Below, in pieces: positions 1-11,620 of a stretch of 64,000 nt of DNA. Within the stretch, counting starts at the first letter, position 1, and each line of letters starts with the position of its first letter. A model generated the notes under the pieces. The model searched no databases. It had not been told where the DNA came from and saw nothing but the letters and a program-made list of their open reading frames with translations. This DNA comes from Isochrysis galbana (lineage: Eukaryota > Haptophyta > Isochrysidales > Isochrysidaceae). Position numbers and translations under genes: made by a program. The stretch lies in NCBI GenBank assembly GCA_018136815.1, contig CM030934.1, positions 5,157,587-5,221,586 of the forward strand, read 5' to 3'.

Positions 1-2492
1 TCGGCCTTTGCTCCTACTATCGTCGATTCATTCGCCAATTCGCCGCTAAGGCTGCTCCCCTCACTGCTCTCACGCGGAAGGGCTGCGACGTGGCAAAGGA
101 GTCCCAGTCCGAGGAGTGTCGCCGAGCTATCCAAGAGCTCAAGACAGCGATCACTTCGGAGCCCGTCTTGACTCCACCCAGGGATGATCGGCCCTTCATC
201 GTCAAGACCGATGGAGCTAGCAAGTTGGGCATCGCCGGCATCCTCTCGCAGCTAGGAGACGATAACCGTGAACGAGTCGTTGGGTACTACGCTCGCAGTC
301 TCACCTCGGCCGAACGCCATTGGACGGTGACCGAGATTGAACTCTTGGCCGCCCTGGAATCCATCCGAAATTGGCGACCCTACCTTTGGGGGCGTCGGTT
401 CAAGTTAGTCGTCGACCACTCCGCGCTGCGATGGCTGCATACCATGAAGGATCAAGTAGCCGGTGGGCCAGCCTCTCGGCTGACTCGGTGGGCTCTCAAG
501 TTGGCTGAGTACCGGTTCGACGTCGAACATAAACCAGGAGCTGTTCATCAGGATGCTGACGGGCTGTCCCGGCTAGCATCCCTGGAGCCGGAACACGAAG
601 ACGAACCACTCGCCGGCCCAGCGTCGTTAGCGGTACGTGAGCCTGGCTCAGAGTCTCTAGCCGAGCATGAACGGTCTCATCCGGTGGCTGCCATCACGCG
701 CTCCGTAGTTACGGCGCGAGGGCTTCAAGCTTTGGACCGATCTCGTCGTCGAGCCTCCGATTCCGGGCCCGCCATCCAGTCCAGTTATTTGGCTCCGGGT
801 ACGCCGACTTCCGAAGAGATGAAAGCGGCCCTGGCGGAAGATCCGTTCGTAGAGCCACTCCTAGGCTCAGGAGAGACGGCCAACCACGAGCCATCAGGCC
901 AAGGGTCGCCTCCGCCGGCCGCCGCCTCAGGCCCCGTTGCCGACGATGATTCGTGTTCCAGTCCTGTCGCTCCCGCTCCCGCTCCCGCTCAGCAATCCAA
1001 GATGTTTCGCCGTTTCGTCGTTCACGATGGGCTCGTCTACTATCGCACCGTTCCTGACTCCACCGACCCGGACTCGCTAGTGCTCTATGTTCCGCCCTCC
1101 TTGCGGTCTCGCTACCTTTTTGCCTACCACGATCGCTCCGGTCACCTTGGAGTTTCTCGTATGTCCGGTCTTCTTCGTACTCGGGTATACTGGCCTGGCA
1201 TGTCTTCCGACGTTGCATCCTACGTCCGGGAATGCCACGAGTGCACCCTCGCCAAGCCGCTACCTAGGGCTCTAGCGTCGCCCTCCGGTCTCTCCGTGGG
1301 CACCTACCCCTTTGATGTGGTCTACTGCGACGTGCTCGCACTGGCTCCCACTCACAACTTCGTGCCTGGAGTCTCGGGTTACGACAAGCTGGTCGTCCTC
1401 ATCGACTCGCTCACTCGATGGATTGAGGCTGAGCCTTCGAATGGGGATCCTTCGTCGGAGGTGGCCTTGGACATGTTCATCCGCTTGATTGTGACGCGTT
1501 ATGGAGTCCCTAGGCAGCTTCGGACCGACGCCGGTTCGAATCTATGTTCGGTTCTTGTTTCGCGTATTCTGGAGCTCACCGGGACTGATTTGTCGAGTAC
1601 AGAGCCGTATCGACATGAGGGTGTAGGCTTCGTCGAACGCGCTCAGCAAACGCTCATTCGTTTGATGCGCGCCTCGAACGAGGGTGGCAGCCATTGGGTC
1701 GACCATTTGCCGTTCCTACTCCTCTCGTTGAGGGCTTCTTCCGGTCGTGTTACCTCCCGGTCTCCAGCGTCTTTGATCTTTGGGCGTGAGCTGCGTCTGC
1801 CCGCTCAACTCTCTGATCCGAAGTCCGTTTCGCCAACTGCTCTCGAGGCGGCGTCCGCCGACGTTCGCTCGTACGCATCCAGGCTCAATGCGAGCCTCCG
1901 CCTCTCTTGGTCCAGCGCTCTCGAGGCTACCCTAGCCGCTCAGGCTGAGTCGGTCCGTGACGCTACGATCAAGTCTCAAAGACCAGCTCGTTTCGAACCT
2001 GGGGATCGCGTCTGCCTGCGATTACCAGGCCATGCCAACAAGTTGCAATTCATCTACTCGGGTCCCTACCGCGTTGTAGAGGCTCTGTCCGACACTAGGT
2101 ACCGACTCCGTGATTTGGAGAACCGGTTAGTCAAGGAGGAGGTGCATATCTCGAACCTCCGGCCGTATCATACTTTCGTTGATGAAGAGCCGCTGGCTGA
2201 CGACGAGTACATCGTTGAAAAGTTGCTCGATCGTCGTAGCCATGGCGGTTCTATCGAGTACCTCGTGAAGTGGCGTGGCTATTCTATTCGAGGAGCCACC
2301 TGGGAGCCTCGTTCCGAGTTGCTCCGTCGTTGTTCTGATATGCTTGATGATTATGATCGCTCCGTCGAAGAGACTTGTCCAGAAGATGTTGAGTCCCCGG
2401 AAGCAACTTCTTCGTCGGCCAGGGATACTCCTCTTCCTCCCGTTCTCGATGCGCCGTCTTCGCGCACTCGCTCCAGGCTCCACTCCCGTTGA
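1..2492 (+). mobile_element. Ty3/gypsy chromovirus pol, 3' part (fossil)
   Basis: Reading frame open from the left edge of the window to 2492, so the 5' LTR, gag and most of pol lie outside. Parts seen in order: end of the reverse transcriptase (thumb, 1-~120), Ty3-type RNase H (~190-560), H2C2 zinc finger of the integrase (~1130-1245), integrase core (~1300-1800), and a C-terminal chromodomain (~2205-2370, containing YLVKWRGY and ATWEP). The RT-RNaseH-integrase order plus the chromodomain places it in the chromovirus branch of Ty3/gypsy. The visible part looks whole, which suggests a fairly young insertion. Positions 2493-2869 are non-coding internal sequence leading to the probable 3' LTR. 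Confidence 0.93.
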
Positions 2493-2869
2493 TCCCATGT
2501 CTTGGGTAAGGGACCCGTCCCTCTAGGCTAGCCCCACGCCTCGGCTAGGGCTCCGAGTTCAAGAGCGAATCATGGAGGTGATGAACGCGTGCTGCCTGCG
2601 CTCTACACCCGGCGCAACACCCGAGCAAAGCTCCTGTAAAAGGGAGAAGTGGGTGGGGCAGTGCGTACGAAAGAGGCCGCCGCGTTAAGCCGCCGATTTC
2701 GTGCTCGCTTTGGATCCAAAGGGTGTTCTTGTCTCCACGTTTCGCTCGCTATGTTTCGTTGCTTCTTGTTCCGATTCTGACCTCTGGTCAGCTCAGGTTC
2801 CAGGTTCCAGGTCTCTGTTTCCAGGTTCACCGCTCGACATCGGGAGACGTCTCGATCTTAGTCGGGGGG

Positions 2870-3990
2870 TGTCGCATTCATCCTAGATGATGCGATTTCC
2901 AGGCTCTTATTTCCAGGTCCTTCGCCGTGCGGCCACACGGTGAAGCTCAGGTACTTCTAGGTTGGTAGGGTTCGTCCCTAGCGACCTAGAATTCGAGTTC
3001 TCGTTTCGTTCCTTCTAGCCTGTTTGTCAGGTCTAGATTCCAGGTTTCCTCCTTTCGGGTAATCTTGACCCAAAGGAGCCAGGTCGCCTGTCACTCGCTG
3101 CGCGCTTGTCTCAGGCTCTCGAGTTACCTTGTGAAGGCTTGTTTAGCTTCTTGCAAGGCTTGTTGTTTCTTGTTGGGTTCCGGTTCTTTCTTGGGACCTG
3201 CTCACTTTCGTTGTCGTCCAGGCCTGTTCTTCGTAGGTTCTGCTTGGCCTGGTTAGGGTTTCGTTGCCTTCCCGCGTTCGGCGTTTGGCGTTGGCGTTCG
3301 GAAATTTCCTCTCACATTCCCTAGGTCCGCTACCCTTGGCTTGTAGGTCCTTGCTTCTTTCTTCTCGGTCAAGGTTTTGGCGAGCGAGTCGGTTGCTCTA
3401 TCCGCTCGAGAGATTTGAGGTTTAATTTGCCATCTCCCCTTGGAGACCGGTGTAGGTTCGCTTCCTAGGTGAGGGAATCTTTCCCCTTGATGCAAGTTAC
3501 ATGCAAGCCTTGGCCCCTTTGGTGTTTCTTCCCCTTGGTTGCTACTCAGGGTTGTTCGTTAGAAGCGTCTAGAAGGTTCACGCTCAACGGCAAGATTTAT
3601 TCGGTCGTGAAGATATCTCGTCGCGATCTGTATCCAAAGTGATCGCCGTGGTCGCGCGACATGACGCTCCCCTTCGGACTCTCCGCTACGTGGGGAAGTT
3701 ACAACGGAGACACGCTCCGGCCGTCGCTGCGGAGTCTCTCTCTCTCTCTCGCTCTCTCTCTCCGTCTCTCGCGACGTGTTTGAGTTATCGGTGATTTGGG
3801 GTCGCGGTTGCTTGATAATTTGCTTTGTTTGGGTGAATGATTCCGGTGTGTTCGTGGGTCGGTGTATCCTGTTGTTCTCAGCTCTTTGTCCGTCGTTGTT
3901 CGCTGCGTCGCTGCACTCTAGCAGCCTAGGCTCCCTCCCTGAGGGAAGAGTTCTTTGTAGGTCTAACAATCTCTCAAAACCCAACACACT
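2870..3990 (+). mobile_element. Probable 3' LTR of the chromovirus
   Basis: A G-rich polypurine-like run ends at 2869 and is followed by TGTCGCATTC, a plausible TG start of an LTR. About 100 bases from this start recur, diverged, at 18,414, as expected of an LTR with other copies in the genome. The right end is not proven; a CA end near 3,980-3,990 is a guess because the 5' LTR is outside the window. A CT-rich microsatellite lies inside at ~3,735-3,775. Confidence 0.6.
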
Positions 3991-4196
3991 AGGGCCGCTA
4001 GGAGCGCCTCGCCGCCCCACAGCCCTTCGTTCGCCGTTCGTTCCCCGTCCAGACACCCAAATGGGGTTGCCCGACCCAGTCCAGAATTTCATTCACCCGA
4101 CTCCCGGTGGGGAGGAGGGACAAAGCGCCGCGCTAGCCGCCGGTGCCGCTCGCGACGGAGTGGCTCAGAGCCCTCCGGTAGCGCTCGACTCGACAA

Positions 4197-4365
4197 ACTT
4201 GTGGGGAGTTAGAATGGGAGCCGGGGGCATGCGAGGGGGGAGATTTGGAGGGGTGCATAGGAGTATGTATCTGTGTCAACAGCACGCGCCAAGGTGTACG
4301 GGCAGGTGCGCTGAGGGCTGTCGTGTTGGTACCGGGCTAGTGGGAGTAGTGGTACTAACGCTCAG
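4197..4365 (+). repeat. Dispersed repeat, copy A
   Basis: About 85% identical by eye to 8,054-8,230 in the same orientation. The most conserved end is ACCGGGCTAGTGGGAGTAGT followed by GGTACTAACGCTCAG. The similarity starts at ACTTGTGGGGAGTTAGA and stops sharply on both sides, so it behaves as a defined mobile or formerly mobile unit. No coding capacity or clear tRNA-like promoter boxes were recognised. Confidence 0.75.
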
Positions 4366-4561
4366 ATGTTTTATTTTATTCTAAGATTCTGCTTAATATA
4401 CCCATTATCAGTAGCATACCCTAAGATTTCGTGATAAAACCTTAATCTTAATCTTGACTTGTGACTTGGTGATGGTGAACTTTCACCTTTAGAAGTTAAA
4501 AGCCCTGTTTGACCGCCCTCTGCGTTAATATATCCACCTCTTACTCTAAGAGAAATCAGCG
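4366..4561. other. AT-rich spacer with one transposon-end-like motif
   Basis: No gene seen. CTGTTTGACCGCCC at 4,505-4,518 is the exact reverse complement of GGGCGGTCAAACAG at 11,921-11,934, suggesting ends of a shared non-autonomous element family. Confidence 0.4.
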
Positions 4562-4569
4562 GTCCAGAG

Positions 4570-5040
4570 CCTAGTTGGGCTGTAAGTACTGATATTAGTA
4601 CTGATGCATTAGTATTAGCTCCCCAGGAGCTGATATACTGATGTTAGTGCCTAGGCTGCCAGTTCAAAAATAAAAAATAAAACTGAAAACAAAACTCCGG
4701 AGCGGGAACGAGCCCCCGCGAACAAGCGCAGAAGCGCGCCCGCCCGCTCCCTCCCCCCTATCTCTCTTGCTAGCTGCCCACCCCCCACCACCTTGGCCTC
4801 TTGGCCTCTTCACATGCAAATGCCAACTCGTGCTCTCTGTTTGTTTGCGCTGCCCTCCCCTTTGCGCGCGCGCCACGCGCTGCACGCTGAACACTCCCCA
4901 GTAACAGTAAGTATAAGTATAATCATAGCGATACTAGAAGTTGCAATAGGGGTGTGAGCTGATATTAGTACTGATGTAAGTACTGATGTAAGCGTAAGCT
5001 CAAAACCACCGTAAGCTTACGGACTGACAGCCCAACTAGG
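4570..5040. mobile_element. hAT-like MITE with 14-bp TIRs and 8-bp TSD
   Basis: Left end CCTAGTTGGGCTGT (4,570-4,583) is the perfect reverse complement of ACAGCCCAACTAGG (5,027-5,040). Immediately outside both ends is the same octamer GTCCAGAG (4,562-4,569 and 5,041-5,048). An 8-bp target duplication with short terminal inverted repeats is the hallmark of hAT superfamily elements. At 471 bp with no transposase it is a non-autonomous MITE. Sub-terminal GATATTAGTACTGATG motifs are repeated in both arms. The perfect duplication points to a recent insertion, about 350 bases upstream of the ubiquitin-like gene start. Confidence 0.88.
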
Positions 5041-5396
5041 GTCCAGAGGCCAGAGGTGTCGCGTGGGTGACGATTCGCAATCATACGCCGGAGTTTCCCC
5101 GCGGTAGTCGAACGAACGGCCGAAGACTCGGGCGTCGGCGTCAACATCGGACACCGATAAACCGATAAACGAAAATTTCTTTTCTCTCCTCGCGTCGTCG
5201 CTCCTCGTTCGTTCGTTCGTTCCTTCCCTCCTTCTCTCTCTCTACCTCTTTGTACTTCTCTACTAAAATATCGAGTATCATACCCTCGTCATCCTCGTTG
5301 TGTGCCACGGCTTGGCCCCGGCCGTGCCACCATCCCGGCCCCTTCTCAACACCGTCACACCGTCCGCGCGACTCCGCCGGGAAAGAGATCAGCGGA

Positions 5397-6296
5397 ATGG
5401 CGCTCACGCTCCGCCTGCGCTTCACCTCTTCGGCCGAGCGAGTCGAAAGCGTGCGCTTTGATCGCAGCGCGACCGTGGCAACTGTGCTGCAACAGTTCCC
5501 TTCGCATGAGCTCCTGCTAAGGCTAAGCGCGATGGTGCATGTCCCTGCCACTGGAGTGAGATTTCCAATCAGCTTCAGGCTCGAGGACACGGTGCAGGAC
5601 GCAAAACTGCAGATAGAGGCGCGGACTCAACTGCCAGCTCGACACCAACAGCTCCTCATCCATGAATCAGAGCTCGGGCCGGAATGCAAGCTACGTGATG
5701 TGCTCAAGCCAGTCGAGCATGGCACGCTCGAGCTCAGGCTGATTAATGAGTCTGAAGCTCAGGCATCGGAATTCTACAGAGACACGCTGCCGGAAATCGC
5801 TGCGACGGGCCGTAGAAACGAGACCTTTGCTCTCACCGACACCTTGGCCGACCTTGGCCTGGTGGACGGCCAAGAGCTATATTTAGTGCCTCGTATGAAA
5901 AAACTGGTACAAGTAAACCTTCTAGGCAAAGCACACTCACTTGAGATAACAGAAGGAATGAGAGTCGGCGATCTCAAGAAGGAGATAGCGATCAATCATC
6001 ACATCCCAGGAAGGATACGTCTGGTGTTTTGCGGCCGAACGCTCAACGACGATGACAAGTTGCTCGAGGAATATGGCATCATGTCCGATTCAGTAGTCAC
6101 CGTTTTACCTCGACCAGATCTCAAGACCGATACGCCTGTGCGGCTAGAGACAGCTGAAGCCACCACACATCCTGAAATTAAGACGAATGCAATGGATGCA
6201 CCTGCTTTCAAAGTTTCGAGGATTGCGATTCTGGGGTTTGTAGTGACAATTGCGGCAGTGCTATGGAGAATGCGGTCGTCAATCGTTCGGTCTTAA
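5397..6296 (+). CDS. Tail-anchored protein with two or three ubiquitin-like domains
   Basis: A 299-residue product from the ATG at 5,397. An in-frame ATG at 5,250 would add 49 residues (S/P/C-rich, possibly a targeting leader), but 5,397 opens directly onto a beta-grasp-like strand (MALTLRLRF) and is preferred. Two ubiquitin-like segments are evident: residues ~53-117 (RFPISFRLEDTVQDAKLQIE through KLRDVLKPVEHGTLELRL) and ~170-239 (VQVNLLGKAHSLEITEG through LVFCGRTLNDDDKLLEEYGI). The first 50 residues may be a third, partial one. A hydrophobic helix at ~274-291 followed by RMRSS ends the chain, the layout of a tail-anchored membrane protein with its ubiquitin folds in the cytosol. There is no C-terminal GG, so it is not a conjugated modifier. 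A CT-rich tract lies at ~5,190-5,250. The exact family is not recognised. Confidence 0.8.
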   Translation: MALTLRLRFTSSAERVESVRFDRSATVATVLQQFPSHELLLRLSAMVHVPATGVRFPISFRLEDTVQDAKLQIEARTQLPARHQQLLIHESELGPECKLRDVLKPVEHGTLELRLINESEAQASEFYRDTLPEIAATGRRNETFALTDTLADLGLVDGQELYLVPRMKKLVQVNLLGKAHSLEITEGMRVGDLKKEIAINHHIPGRIRLVFCGRTLNDDDKLLEEYGIMSDSVVTVLPRPDLKTDTPVRLETAEATTHPEIKTNAMDAPAFKVSRIAILGFVVTIAAVLWRMRSSIVRS

Positions 6297-9243
6297 ACTA
6301 CTAGAACCAAGAGGAATGTGAGTTTGCAAGGGAATTTCAGATTCCTCCTCATCAATCCTACCGCGAATACCGAGTAGAACGATTCTGTCATGTGGTAAGC
6401 ACCTAGTCCTCTTGCCGTTTGCGCCGCGGCGTGAATTCTACCTTGTCAAAATATGAAATATGTGCGCCTGAGTTGTCTAAGTATAAAAGTACAGGAGCAC
6501 CCACACTTAAGAGGGCAGACCGGCGACTCGCCGCCCTTCATTTGAGAGACTCCTCCTTGGCAAGCTCAGCGTGATCTTGAAGTCAAGGCGGTGCGTGGGT
6601 CCCGCCACCCAGTCGTAGACCGGCCTCTTCCGCACCTCAAACGAAGGGAGGAGGTCTCAAGAATAATGTGGCCGTGAATACAACAAAATGACGTCCGTTA
6701 CCCTCTTGGTTGAAAACCTCTCGAGAAAAATCGAGAGTTATCGTGCGTTGACAAAGGCTAACAGCCAGGCCATAGAGCTATGCAATCGCCTTATCGAAGA
6801 GTGGAATATTGTGAAATCAGCAGCAAGAACGTTCACGACGTTCAAGAATAGTAGTATTAACAAACATAGATGCTCCATTGGGCTGATATCAGATCCTGAT
6901 ATCATGATATTAGGTTCTCTAGGCCTGATGACCTCATGGCCTGATATAAGGTCATGACGACAACTAAGTTTATAGTTGGTTGACCCATGGGGGGGCACGA
7001 GCCCCCCCCCTCTCCCCTCTCTCCACTCCTCCCCTGCCATGGGGGAGGGCAACCACCCATCCTCCTGGCATACCTGATGGCTTGCCGGGAGCCAGGAGGA
7101 GGATGCCCTACTGACCCACTCTCTCACTCATAGGCTCGCCCCATTCGACCGTCCTGGCCAGTCGTGGCCAGCCCATTGCTCCAACCCCCACCCCCCCTCC
7201 CCCCTGGTCGACAGGAAGACAGGTGCAACGTGGGGGCCCCAGAGGCTCAGGAGCGCCAGCGAAGGAGAGGCAGGGGAGGCTAGGCCCAACCCCAGCCTCC
7301 TCTACCCCCTGAGCTGGCCTCCATGAGCCTCTAGAGGTCGCCAGAGGGCAGCTGGAGGCCTGCCGCAGGCGCGCCATCGCGCGTGCCATAGGAGAGGGGA
7401 GGGAGAGAGGTCGCGGAGAAGGGGGTGGGCGGAGCTCTCGCTCCGCCGCACCGAAAAATTGGTAAGTCTCGCGCGCCGTTCACAAGATAAGTCGAGGCAG
7501 AGTCGGCCGCCAGCCCGGGAGGCGTAGGAGGAAGGGGGGAACGGATCACGGGGGGGGGGGGGAAGTCGCGTTCCGTCAACTCAAAAGAGGGCCAGGTGAT
7601 TGTTTTTTTTACCCAGAGGTGCATGTTTTCTTTTTTCAACAATTCCCCAGAGTATTATTATTACAAAGATGAGTACAAAGCTAATCACGACATACAAGGA
7701 CGCGGCGCGTGCGCATAGCAACCCCCCCCCCCCCTCCCCAAAACACACGGTAACCCCAAGCTACGCAGGCTGCAGGCTGAGTTTGCTCATCTTTTTCGTC
7801 TTTTTCTCCTGCGAGCGCTTCGGCTACGGCGGCTTGGGGCGGCCCCGTTGGGGCGTCTTGGCGGCGGGGGGCTGGGAGAGGGGAGCGGTCGGCGCGCGCT
7901 CCATCGCTAAAACTATAACAATAGTTTTTTCTCTTCTTCTTCTTGGTTGACGAGAGTTCCTTCCTCCCCCCCCCCCCCCCGGTGCTTTTCCCTCGTGAGT
8001 CGCCCGACGTACGTCGGTTCGCCTCACAGGTCACTGGGTTTCCCCCCATTATAACTTGTGGGGAGTTAGAAGGGCAGCCGGGCGGTCGGCGAGGGGGGAG
8101 ATTTGAAGCAGGAGCAGGTGCATAGGTGTATGTGTTTGTGGCATCAGCACGCGTCAAGGCGTACGGGCAAGTGCGCTGAGGGGTGTCGTGATAGTACCGG
8201 GCTAGTGGGAGTAGTGGTACTAACGCTCAGTTATTCATAGTATTATTATAGGGCGAACCAGACAAGCGAGCCCGTCAGGGAGGGAGTGGGTCAGCTGTGC
8301 ATGCTCGCCCTGGCCTGCCATAGAGCATGGAGCATGGCAGGAGGGTGGGTAGTTTCTCCACCACAGAAGAGGAGTGGGAAGGGGGGCCTTTGCCCCCTGT
8401 AACCTTAGTTGCACTATCCACTAGTTAACAAGGATTTTTGAAGGTTGCAGGCGCCCCTCGCGGGCCATACAAAGCACACAACGTAGCCGCTGAGTGAAAT
8501 TGAGTACAGATGTCCTCATGTGCTCGCTGCGCATGCCAGCACTCCTAAATATTCAGGCCACAACAACGAGGCGCAAACGCGCGGATCTAGCGCAAAGCAC
8601 AAGCGAGCGCTGCAAACACACGGCTCCACGCTCCACAATGCGAAAACACAACACGGCAACTAAATCAGAAAGGCAACGGATTAAGCTCAAACAGACCGAT
8701 GAGGTGTTGCACAGAAGGAAGGATGCGCGGAAAGGGGGAGGTGTGCAGCTCATGTGTTGATCCAGTCAGTGCGGAGGACGCAGAGCCCCCCCCCCCCCCC
8801 CCCCCTCTCCCCTTCCTTGTCACGCGCTGGTGCGTGCACAAGTCAGGGGACGCACGCGAATGACAAAAAGAAAGCACTGGCAAGACGAAGTCTCACGACA
8901 ATCACTCGCAAAGTGTCATGACAACCACTCGCTGTCCCATCTTCTGAAAAAGCGAACGCTACTTGGCATACATCCCAGCGGCCTGCCAATCGTCCATGAG
9001 TCGGCCGTCCCATCCACGAAGTCCTAAGGGGGCCGAGTAGCACATCGAAGGTCAAGTTCGCCTCGGGGGAGCGGTCATTCCCGTCGTTGACAGGTCATCG
9101 GCATCGTGCCCACTTGATGATCGTGTACAATATGGCACGGGCAGGACGCCGCTCGGCACATGGTCGCCGGAAAAAGTTGGGGTCGGCCTAGTGCCATACA
9201 AAGGACGAGAGCTGCAGTAATTTGGGTTGTTCACACCGACCAT
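6297..9243. other. Gene-poor spacer with homopolymer C/G tracts
   Basis: No convincing gene. It contains long mononucleotide runs (C/G at ~7,000, ~7,551, ~7,721, ~7,967, ~8,787), a cluster of GATATCA/CTGATAT motifs at ~6,885-6,955, and repeat copy B at 8,054-8,230. A short frame at 6,688-6,957 (89 codons) has no recognisable family and is not called. Confidence 0.6.
8054..8230 (+). repeat. Dispersed repeat, copy B
   Basis: Second copy of the unit at 4,197-4,365, same orientation, with a ~7-base insertion (CAGGAG region near 8,108) and scattered substitutions. Both copies end at GGTACTAACGCTCAG; flanks are unrelated. Confidence 0.75.
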
Positions 9244-10932
9244 TTACTTGCCACCTGGTCCGGCCGCAGTCACAGTGGCCGGCACGGCATCTTGATATTG
9301 TTCGAAGTTCTTTTTGAAGAGGGACGCCAGCTTCTTGGAGGTGGCATCAAACTCACTGTTGTCAGTCCACGAGGTAGCCGGATTGAGCAGCGCATCGGGC
9401 ACACCGGGGACCTTGGTGGGGAAGGAAAGGCCGAAGTAGGGCTCCTGTTGGAGCGGGGCGTCCGCCAGGGCACCGGCGTGGATGGCGTCGACGATGGCGC
9501 GCGTGTACTTGAGCGGGCAGCGCTTGCCCTTCTCGGCACCACCGACCCACCCCGTATTGAGCAGCCAGGCGTTGGCGCCGTGGTTTTGTAGCTTCTCCGC
9601 GAGCATGGTGCCGTACTTGATGGGGTGCCACACGAGGAACGGCTCACCATAACAAGCAGAGAAGGCGGCGACGGGAGTGGTGACACCCTCCTCCGTGCCC
9701 GCCATCTTGGAGGTGTAGCCCGAGATAAAGTGGTAGATAACTTGCTCTGGGGTGAGCTTCGAGATGGGGGGCAGCACCCCGAAGGCGTCGCAGGTGAGCA
9801 GCACCACATTCTTGGGGTGGCCACCTATAGCGGGAGACTTGGCGTTTGGGATGTACGACAGCGGGTAGGCGCAACGTGTGTTCTCAGTGATGGTGATGTC
9901 GTCATAATCGACGGCGCGCGTGCGTTCGTCGATGATGACGTTCTCGAGCACTGCGCCGAAGCGCACCGCGCCGAAGATTTCGGGCTCCTTATCCGCCGAG
10001 AGGTTGACACACTTTGCATAGCAGCCGCCCTCGACATTGAAGATGCCATCCTCCGTCCACACATGCTCGTCGTCACCGATGAGGTTACGGCGAGGGTCGG
10101 CCGAGAGGGTGGTCTTGCCTGTGCCCGATAGACCGAAGAACAAGGTGACATTGCCGTCCTCGTCCTCGTTGCACGAAGAATGCAGAGGTAGGTGGCCGGC
10201 GAGTGGCATCGTGTACATGACAAGCGTGAGAATGCCCTTCTTCATCTCGCCCGCGTACTGCGAGCCCAGGATGACCATCTCCATGCGGCCGAGGTGCAGA
10301 TCGACCGAGCATGAGGAGGTCATGCCCTCAACATAACGATTGGCTGGGAAGCCACCCGCGTTCAGAATGGTGAAATGTGGCACAAACTCGCCTTTCTCAC
10401 GTTCCGCCTCGGGAAGTTCTTCAGGCATCACGAGCATGTTGCGCATGAAGAGGGCGTGGTAGGCGAGGGCACAGATAACGCGGACGCGGACGCGGTTGCG
10501 CGGGTCCCAGCCCGCGTATCCGTCGATCACATAAATCCGGTCCTGGGTGTTGAGGTAGTCGATGGCTCGCTCTCGGTTGATCATGTACGACTGCTCCGGC
10601 AGCTTGATGTTGACTCTCCCCCACCAGACGTTGTTGACCGATCCGGGCTCCTCGACGATGCGCTTGTCCTTGGGCGAGCGGCCCGTCTTGGCTCCCGAGC
10701 GGACCACCAGAGCGCCCGAGTCCGCCAGGTATGACCCCTTGAAATGGAGCGCCTGTTCGACCAGCGTGGCGGCCGAGGCATTGACCAAGATGTCATGCGA
10801 GATCTGCTTGATGTCCTCGTGCCGAGCGTGGTAGTTGGACTTGGAGTACTTGTTGAACTCCTCGACCTCGGCTGACACCTTCTGAGGCTCAGTGCCAGAG
10901 AGGAGGTCGTCGACTTGCTGCTCGGGGCTCAT
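9244..10932 (-). CDS. pckA: Phosphoenolpyruvate carboxykinase (ATP)
   Basis: Catalyses oxaloacetate + ATP to PEP + CO2 + ADP, the entry to gluconeogenesis and, in some algae, part of C4-like carbon shuttling. The 562-residue product starts at the ATG at 10,932 ([10 protein letters not shown]); the open frame runs further upstream, but only through a GC- and CT-rich leader that translates into proline/serine/glycine low complexity. Family motifs: substrate loop [14 protein letters not shown] (~residue 80), P-loop [11 protein letters not shown] (~267), kinase-2 metal motif LIGDDEHVW (~282), and [17 protein letters not shown]. Length matches the ATP-dependent family (530-560). No organelle leader is visible, so cytosolic location is inferred. 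The gene is intronless here, in contrast to the neighbouring kinase. Confidence 0.95.
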   Translation of the reverse strand: MSPEQQVDDLLSGTEPQKVSAEVEEFNKYSKSNYHARHEDIKQISHDILVNASAATLVEQALHFKGSYLADSGALVVRSGAKTGRSPKDKRIVEEPGSVNNVWWGRVNIKLPEQSYMINRERAIDYLNTQDRIYVIDGYAGWDPRNRVRVRVICALAYHALFMRNMLVMPEELPEAEREKGEFVPHFTILNAGGFPANRYVEGMTSSCSVDLHLGRMEMVILGSQYAGEMKKGILTLVMYTMPLAGHLPLHSSCNEDEDGNVTLFFGLSGTGKTTLSADPRRNLIGDDEHVWTEDGIFNVEGGCYAKCVNLSADKEPEIFGAVRFGAVLENVIIDERTRAVDYDDITITENTRCAYPLSYIPNAKSPAIGGHPKNVVLLTCDAFGVLPPISKLTPEQVIYHFISGYTSKMAGTEEGVTTPVAAFSACYGEPFLVWHPIKYGTMLAEKLQNHGANAWLLNTGWVGGAEKGKRCPLKYTRAIVDAIHAGALADAPLQQEPYFGLSFPTKVPGVPDALLNPATSWTDNSEFDATSKKLASLFKKNFEQYQDAVPATVTAAGPGGK

Positions 10933-11620
10933 TGGGGGAGAGAGAGGGACGAGAGAGGGAAGAGAGGGAGAGCGAGGGAAGCGGGGAGAGCGGGGCCTCC
11001 TTCCGTGAGTGATGAGGTGCGGCCAGCGCGCGCGGGGGGAGGGGAAGTCTGTGTGGTGATGATGATGATAGGAGTGGCGGGGGAGAGAGAGAGGGAGGGA
11101 GGGAGGGAGAGCGGGAGGGGGTGGGAGGGGGGAAGAGAGAGAGAAATGTAGGAGAGAGAAGAGAGAGAGAGAAGGGGGGGGGGGGGGAGGGAAGAGAGGA
11201 GAGAGGGAGAAGGCGGGGGGGGGCGGGGGCCGGCGGGGGGGGGAAGGGTGCGGCGGCCGCGCGGTTGACGATACGGGTGCGAATCCAACGCGGGGAGGGC
11301 CCCGCCCACAACTCGCGGAACGGGAGGGAGAGAAGGAAGAAGCCCGCGCCCCTGGGGGGACGGGGTGAAGAAAGAGGCCCCCCCCCCGACGACGGTCGCG
11401 CGGGGGCGTCGTCAGATCATAGAGAGCTGATGAAGCCTTGACGAGACCCGCCGGGCTCTCCGCGCGCGGGGGGGCGGAGGGCGCCCCCCCGCCCCCCGCC
11501 TTCCCCCCCCCCCCCCGCCGCCGCCCGCCCCCCCCCCCCCCCTCCCCGGCCGCCGCCGCCGCCCCGCCCCGCCCGGGGGGAGGGGGATGGAATCTGCATC
11601 TAGGCCCCCCAAAGGCCAAA
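10933..11620. repeat. CT/GA-rich and homopolymer leader of pckA
   Basis: Purine/pyrimidine-asymmetric simple repeats (GAGA/GGGA on the plus strand, so CT-rich on the coding strand) from ~10,930 to 11,260, then GC-rich DNA with C and G runs at ~11,380 and 11,480-11,590. Probably promoter/5' UTR. It also keeps a spurious reading frame open upstream of the true start. Confidence 0.7.

Noticed and set aside
3776-4384. 202-codon plus-strand frame across the LTR end
   Set aside because: Crosses the LTR boundary and repeat copy A; no protein family resemblance.
6688-6957. 89-codon plus-strand frame
   Set aside because: Good start context and non-repetitive N-terminus, but no recognisable family and the C-terminal part is CTGATAT repeat; not enough support.
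10933-11619. 229-residue N-terminal extension of PEP carboxykinase
   Set aside because: Translation of CT-, C- and G-repeats into P/S/G/L runs; the family starts at the ATG at 10,932.
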